A stretch of DNA of 36,401 nt, from NCBI GenBank assembly GCA_031273455.1, contig JAISRZ010000059.1, positions 1-36,401 of the forward strand. The letters are read 5' to 3'. A program made the translations under genes and the position numbers. Below are positions 32,368 to 36,401 of the stretch, piece by piece (position 1 is the first letter of the stretch; each line of letters starts with the position of its first letter). The stretch is from Deltaproteobacteria bacterium. GTDB taxonomy: Bacteria; Desulfobacterota; Desulfarculia; Adiutricales; Adiutricaceae. The notes beneath the pieces are model-generated. The model saw only the letters and a list, made by a program, of their open reading frames with translations. It had not been told where the DNA came from and did not search any database.

Positions 32368-32673
32368 TTTGTTACAGTTTAATATTTTATGATAAGGTGT
32401 TGCTACTACTTTCGCTAATTCAGCGGCCTTAAACTGGGCTTTTTTGGATTCAAGAACTGACACTTAACTCCTTGATTATTATCATTTAACAACTTATGTG
32501 AATAAAGCGGCGGACGTTTTTTTCCCGAGAAAACTCTCCTAAGAAACATCTCCAGGACAATCCGCTGTTCATTAGGCCCCACGCCGCTCTTCGCCGGTTG
32601 GCCCCTTTACCGGAGCCAGCCAATAACGCGCGATTCGATAAAATAATTGGGAACCAAAATGACATTTTTACCA
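32368..32673. other. Spacer between Rpn gene and IS110 remnant
   Basis: No coherent gene. It may include the terminal region of the IS110-type element, which lacks classical inverted repeats, so its border cannot be drawn. Confidence 0.35.
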
Positions 32674-33331
32674 CTAAATACGTTCCGTGGCGGGCGAGCC
32701 AATAATTCCCTTTTGTAACAATTGGGAAAGAATAAATTCCGATGATACCATGTTACCAGATTTTTTGTGTTTACCAGACGCTTTAACACGTTTTGGAGTA
32801 TTGGAGTCGGCCTTATCGGTTAATTGCGCCTCAATGTTAGCCCCGGAAAGTTCTTTCGATGACTCCACTAATTTAAACCCAAAGGACGCGGCTTTAGCCT
32901 TAAGTTTGCGGATCGACCTTTCTTTCACTTTTTCCTCATCAACGGCCAACTTTTCCTTGAGGTAAGCTTCACCTTTTGTCAAAATAGCGGATATTATTCG
33001 GGCCAACTTGTGGGCCATGGCCGTAATCGCTTTTTGTGGCCCCTTTATGGACCGCAATTTACGGAATAAATCACCCATGACGCTTTTTGAATTCCAAAGG
33101 CTTTGAGCCGCTAGTCTTAAAGCGGTGGACGCTCTATTGACCACTTTTTTGGTCTTACGACTCAAGACTTTGCCACCGCTTATTGGTGGCAGGGCATAAA
33201 CCCAAAAACGAGCAAAAGTGTTTCCCTGATTTAAAGCGGCTGAGGTCAGCGCCAAACTCAGAATAGATAGCCAAGGCGCATTCAGGCCCTACACTATCGA
33301 TTTTAGTCAAATCAACGTCAGAAAGTCGGTT
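32674..33331 (-). pseudogene. IS110-family transposase, C-terminal part, frameshifted
   Basis: The last 193 codons (33255-32674) include ISGGKVLSRKTKKVVNRAS, TALRLAAQSLWNSKS and PQKAITAMAHKLARIISAIL, the C-terminal (formerly IS116/IS110/IS902) domain with its usual serine region. Just upstream, the matching sequence continues in another frame: DVDLTKIDSVGPECALAIYS, then EFGADLSRFKSGKHFCSFLG and LCP. A frameshift near 33185-33195 separates them. The N-terminal DEDD (RuvC-like) domain is missing. The tail after residue 140 (Lys/Ser-rich) is unusual. Not functional as it stands. Confidence 0.82.
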
Positions 33332-33612
33332 TGTATAACCTTTTCGATCGTAATGCGACCTTTTATAGATGAATCTACAATGTCAAGAGGATCTTTAGTT
33401 TTGTTCCCAAGCTCTTTAAGCTTGTTTAGATTCCTTTCAGTGATGATTGCGATTCTTTCTTCACAATGCATATAATTATTATAAGCGTCTCCCGGCTCAA
33501 ATAGATGAAGTTCGCTATAAACCCATTCAAGGTAAGGGATCATTTCTGAGACATTTTGGAGCGACGAGGGTCTCGAAAATTGGCCAACGCCTTCGCCTCC
33601 CTTTCGCCACAT
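33307..33612 (-). CDS. Hypothetical protein, possibly a truncated gene
   Basis: 101 residues. MWRKGGEGVGQFSRPSSLQ, then IPYLEWVYSELHLFEP, HCEERIAIITERNLNKLKELGN and DPLDIVDSSIKGRI. Mostly helical and charged; I recognise no family. Its 3' end overlaps the IS110 remnant in another frame, so the real C-terminus was probably cut and replaced. The start ATG 33612 has only weak upstream pairing. Confidence 0.45.
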   Translation of the reverse strand: MWRKGGEGVGQFSRPSSLQNVSEMIPYLEWVYSELHLFEPGDAYNNYMHCEERIAIITERNLNKLKELGNKTKDPLDIVDSSIKGRITIEKVIQTDFLTLI

Positions 33613-33784
33613 ATATCACTTTAACCAACTTTTAAGAAGCTGGGTGGGATATTTTTGCCCTAAAAGGATGATTTCAACCTCGGCCAGCCGATCAAATTGA
33701 CTGTATGTTTCACGGTACGGTCGCGGTAAAGACCCAGGGCGCTTTAAGGCTTGGTTAGCTGAAGGTGGGACGGCGGGATTAGAC

Positions 33785-33825
33785 AAAAAAAACGGGCGCT
33801 AGACGATAAACTCGCCTAACGCCCG
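33785..33825 (-). terminator. Rho-independent terminator of hdrCB
   Basis: On the minus strand CGGGCGTTAG pairs with CTAGCGCCCG (one G-U) and is followed by eight T (33785-33792). It lies 11 nt past the hdrB stop. Confidence 0.88.
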
Positions 33826-33836
33826 AGGGGTAAACC

Positions 33837-34715
33837 TTAGTCCCAAAGACCGATTTTCTTTAGAAGCTCGGTTGGGTCAACTAGGTGATATTTCCACCAA
33901 TCCTGATGGGCGCTAGCCTTTTCGCCCAAGTACAGGGCCATCAGCTGGTTCAGGTGGAAGATGGGCAGGGGGTTAGCCATGTTCGAGGACTTGATCCTCA
34001 TTTCCACGTTCATCTGGCACATGGCGCAGGTGGTCACCAAGCACTCAGCCCCGGACTCAGCGGCGCCGCTGACGATCTGGGTGATGAACTCCTCAGCGAT
34101 TTCCGGGTAGACCGCGGACACAAAGGCGCTACAGCACTTGTGTGGCCAAGGCCAAACAACCACCTCAGCCCCCAGGTCTTTCATGAGTAGCTCAACCGTG
34201 TCGCGGGGCTGGTCCGTGGGGCGCAGATCCTTGGGGTACATGGCGCTACAGCCGTAGTAAACCGCGACCTTAAGGCCCTTTAGGGGTTTGGCGTTGTCAA
34301 AGGTCACCGAGTCGGCTTTGGCTTTCTGGATAACCTGATAGTAAAGGTCATAGATGTTGAGGAGCGGGATGTCCACGGGCAGACGACCAAACTCCGCCTC
34401 ATACTTGTTTAGGGTCTCGGGCTCATGGGTCAAGTGATGCTTCGCCGTGGCCCAGTTCCGATAGCAGTTGGGGCAGGGGATGACCACCGGTTTTCCCAAA
34501 GGCAAGCGGGAGAAGTTCCGGGCGCCCATGCCCACCGGGATCTCGTGGTTCATGGCGTGGCCCGAAGAGGAGCCACAGCAGTTCCAGTCGTTGATCTCTT
34601 CTAGTTTGATCTTTAACTTGGAGAGGGCGATATCCATGGGCTTATTGGATTCCTCCACGCCCGTCTTCATGGTGCAGCCAGGGAAATAGGAGGCTTCCAT
34701 CAAATAATCAGCCAT
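33837..34715 (-). CDS. hdrB: Heterodisulfide reductase subunit B-like protein
   Basis: 292 residues. Two CCG domains that bind noncubane [4Fe-4S] clusters in HdrB: C14, C46-C47 (WNCCGSS), C81 and C84 (CPNC); then C156 (YYGCSAM), C194-C195 (HKCCSAF), C230 and C233 (CAMCQ). In the second domain the usual Gly after CC is Ser. In methanogens HdrB reduces CoM-S-S-CoB; in bacteria homologs handle other disulfides or serve electron bifurcation with HdrA. No HdrA is in the window. Start ATG 34715 with AGGAGG that overlaps the hdrC stop codon, so translation is coupled (9-nt gap). The pair ends in a strong terminator. Confidence 0.92.
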   Translation of the reverse strand: MADYLMEASYFPGCTMKTGVEESNKPMDIALSKLKIKLEEINDWNCCGSSSGHAMNHEIPVGMGARNFSRLPLGKPVVIPCPNCYRNWATAKHHLTHEPETLNKYEAEFGRLPVDIPLLNIYDLYYQVIQKAKADSVTFDNAKPLKGLKVAVYYGCSAMYPKDLRPTDQPRDTVELLMKDLGAEVVVWPWPHKCCSAFVSAVYPEIAEEFITQIVSGAAESGAECLVTTCAMCQMNVEMRIKSSNMANPLPIFHLNQLMALYLGEKASAHQDWWKYHLVDPTELLKKIGLWD

Positions 34716-34724
34716 GGTTTCCTC

Positions 34725-35330
34725 CTATCTCGTCCGCCAGGGACCGGTGATGAGCTTCCGGATCTGGGAAAGGCCGGTCCCGGAAATCCGGGAGGGCAAA
34801 AGGTGAAGCTTACGCATGAGGATCATCTTAACGCCTAAGACCGCATCCTGCATCCACGCTTTGGGCCCACCGCCTAAGGTGAAGAGCTTATGGAGACCCA
34901 TGAGCTCAACCTTGCTGGCCCGACCATGGAAGCGGACCGAGGTCAAAAAGGCCCGGTGAAACTGCATGAGCGGGGTGTCCCCAACCGGCAGTTTTTCCTC
35001 TAAGCACTCTTCCCGGAGGTAGTCCATGACCCCAGCGATGTTAATGGCCATGGGGCAGACCGCCGCGCAGGTGTGGCAACCCACGCAACGCCAGATGGTG
35101 GTGGAGGTTAACGCTTCTTTCTTCAAGCCAAGAACCGCGAGTCTCATGATCCCGTGCGGACCATAGTCCATGTACGGATACATGGGACAACCGCCTGAAC
35201 AGCTCATGCAGGTCAAGCAGGAGTTGAGATCCGTGCCCGCGACTTTGCCCACTTTCTTGGCGAAGCCGAGGTCGCTGGAACTCATGTTGATCGGTTCTTG
35301 GGACGAGAATTTCTTCACTTCCCGGTCCAT
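34725..35330 (-). CDS. hdrC: Heterodisulfide reductase subunit C-like ferredoxin
   Basis: 201 residues. Two complete [4Fe-4S] motifs: C38-x2-C41-x2-C44-x3-C48-P (CLTCMSCSGGCP) and C82-x2-C85-x2-C88-x3-C92-P (CVGCHTCAAVCP), in the helical frame typical of HdrC. The region RLAVLGLKKEALTSTTIWRC between them is characteristic. It passes electrons to HdrB. No membrane helix, so this is a soluble HdrBC type rather than an HdrE-anchored one. Start ATG 35330 with AAGGAGA upstream. First gene of a two-gene operon. Confidence 0.92.
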   Translation of the reverse strand: MDREVKKFSSQEPINMSSSDLGFAKKVGKVAGTDLNSCLTCMSCSGGCPMYPYMDYGPHGIMRLAVLGLKKEALTSTTIWRCVGCHTCAAVCPMAINIAGVMDYLREECLEEKLPVGDTPLMQFHRAFLTSVRFHGRASKVELMGLHKLFTLGGGPKAWMQDAVLGVKMILMRKLHLLPSRISGTGLSQIRKLITGPWRTR

Positions 35331-36090
35331 ATATTCTCCTTCTAAAAGAATGGAAAAGGAGCCTTAACTCACCAAACGAGCGCTTCTGACCGAGAGTGAC
35401 TAAAGGTTGAGGACAAACGACCGGCTTACCCTAGTCGATATATACCCAGCCTCAAGAACAAGAGCTCAAACCCATGGCGCGGCTTGGAAGTCAATATTTA
35501 GGCCCCGATAATAAAGAAAGTATAGAGGAAGAATCTCAAAGGCGCAAGTAATTTATTGACAATCCTTTTTAGGTATTCCCGGTTATTAATACAATTTTTT
35601 ATAATAAAAATATTAAATACTTAAAATACACATGTAAATAAAGAAAAATAGAAGTAAAGAAGTGGGCCAGGTTTAGGGCCAGGGTCCAACGAAAATAGGG
35701 TAAACGCTGTTAGGCCCAGGTGAATATCTAATAATTTAGGCGGTTTGGGTCTGGGGAAGGGTATTGGTTGGGACATTTTTAGCCACATTAAGGCGGTTGG
35801 AAGGTGGCTAGGAAGAGCTTATGGACCATCGGGGGCGATAAAGACCGGACCGAAGGCGTCACGCGCTAAGGCCCCACGTCAAACTTCATTCTAAGATAGT
35901 CGGTTAGCTAGCCCCAGGATATAAATCAGTTAGCTAAAGGGCTGTAGGGAAATGTTAAGCCCTTGGTCGGGCGGCGCGTTTAAACTAAGAGTTTTGGGTG
36001 AAAATGGTCTACGTTACGTGAATTTTAATCAAAGTCCCTGGTTAGGGTGGAACCAGCCCCCCAAAAAAATGTTAAGAAAATGAAAAATAG
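35331..36090. other. Spacer upstream of hdrC
   Basis: No gene supportable. The half next to hdrC should hold its promoter but I see no good -35/-10 pair. 35530-35660 is very AT-rich; 35690-36000 is GC-rich with stops in all frames. Confidence 0.35.
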
Positions 36091-36119
36091 TTGACAGCGA
36101 ACTTTGTAAGCGCTAAATT
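36091..36119 (+). promoter_or_regulatory. Orphan promoter running into a transposase
   Basis: TTGACA (36091-36096), exact 17-nt spacer, TAAATT (36114-36119). About 30 nt on is AGGAGG (36150-36155), a strong ribosome binding site, but no start codon and frame follow; the C-terminal end of an oppositely oriented transposase begins at 36173. Confidence 0.55.
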
Positions 36120-36172
36120 ATAAGCATAATTTTTTTTCTTTCTATTCTAGGAGGCTGTAGCGTTATTTTTTC

Positions 36173-36401
36173 TTAATTTTGGCCCACTTTTTGCAGGGCC
36201 AAGAATATTTTTTTTATATTATAACACATACAAATGAGTTTCCACTCACTGTTTGCCTTTTTTATACCTCTTAACATGAACTTCCTGATGTTCATGACAG
36301 CTTTTATTATACCAAATGCCGGCTCAACTGTTTGCTTCCTTTGTGCGTATATCTTCTTGCCTTCTTCAGTTTTAAGTTTATACGCCATTTTTTCGACAGG
36401 G
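36173..36401 (-). CDS. DDE transposase C-terminus (runs off the window)
   Basis: The frame is open through the right edge (PVEK-MAYKLKTEEGKKIY). RKQTVEPAFGIIKAVMNIRK followed by FMLRG and EWKLICMCYNIKKI is the conserved C-terminal end of IS1182/IS5-type transposases, with the catalytic Glu probably in TVEPAFG. The N-terminal part is outside, so it cannot be said whether the gene is intact. AT-rich compared with the core genome. Confidence 0.82.
   Translation of the reverse strand, partial: PVEKMAYKLKTEEGKKIYAQRKQTVEPAFGIIKAVMNIRKFMLRGIKKANSEWKLICMCYNIKKIFLALQKVGQN

Overview
The window looks like a piece of chromosome from an anaerobic, Gram-negative bacterium, most likely a deltaproteobacterium (Desulfobacterota). 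The signs are HdrC/HdrB-type iron-sulfur proteins, a membrane proton- or sodium-pumping pyrophosphatase, a small bacterial 2[4Fe-4S]-type ferredoxin, a lipoprotein lytic transglycosylase and a complete molybdate uptake cluster. A gut-symbiont relative is possible but is only inference. Core genes are GC-rich; the spacers are long and AT-rich; several genes start at TTG or GTG.

Layout. (1) 1-830: two leftward genes for small exported proteins with near-identical signal-peptide starts (one runs off the edge). (2) 1308-6511: molybdate/tungstate region with promoter, modC (no TOBE domain), modA, modB, a second orphan modA paralog, and modD, a NadC-like pyrophosphorylase. (3) 6684-8976: accessory island with an orphan minimal nucleotidyltransferase, a decayed gene that still has a promoter and ribosome binding site, and a Fic protein with a weakened inhibitory motif. 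(4) 9941-21043: housekeeping block with dnaB, an S24-like repressor that lacks both catalytic residues, leuS, rplU-rpmA (overlapping by 11 nt), an Asp-ligand ferredoxin, a two-helix membrane protein plus pyridoxal kinase, tlyA, and hppA preceded by a 12-bp tandem repeat that runs up to its ribosome binding site. (5) 22079-25618: a very long MltD-like lipoprotein with one GH23 domain and twelve LysM repeats. (6) 26040-33612: mobile-element graveyard with a broken P4-type integrase, an IS630 copy nested inside an older IS630 copy, a complete ISAzo13-family element, transposase fragments, an Rpn/PD-(D/E)XK protein and a broken IS110 transposase. (7) 33837-35330: hdrC-hdrB operon. (8) The right edge enters another transposase, which sits just downstream of an orphan promoter and Shine-Dalgarno sequence.

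I found no CRISPR array, rRNA or recognisable tRNA, and no clear new multi-gene defence system. The most unusual items are the nested IS630 pair with its 14-bp inactivating duplication, the twelve-LysM transglycosylase, the catalytically dead S24-like repressor between dnaB and leuS, the hppA leader repeat, and the mod locus with two divergent binding proteins. Functional statements rest on motif reading by eye; no database search was run.
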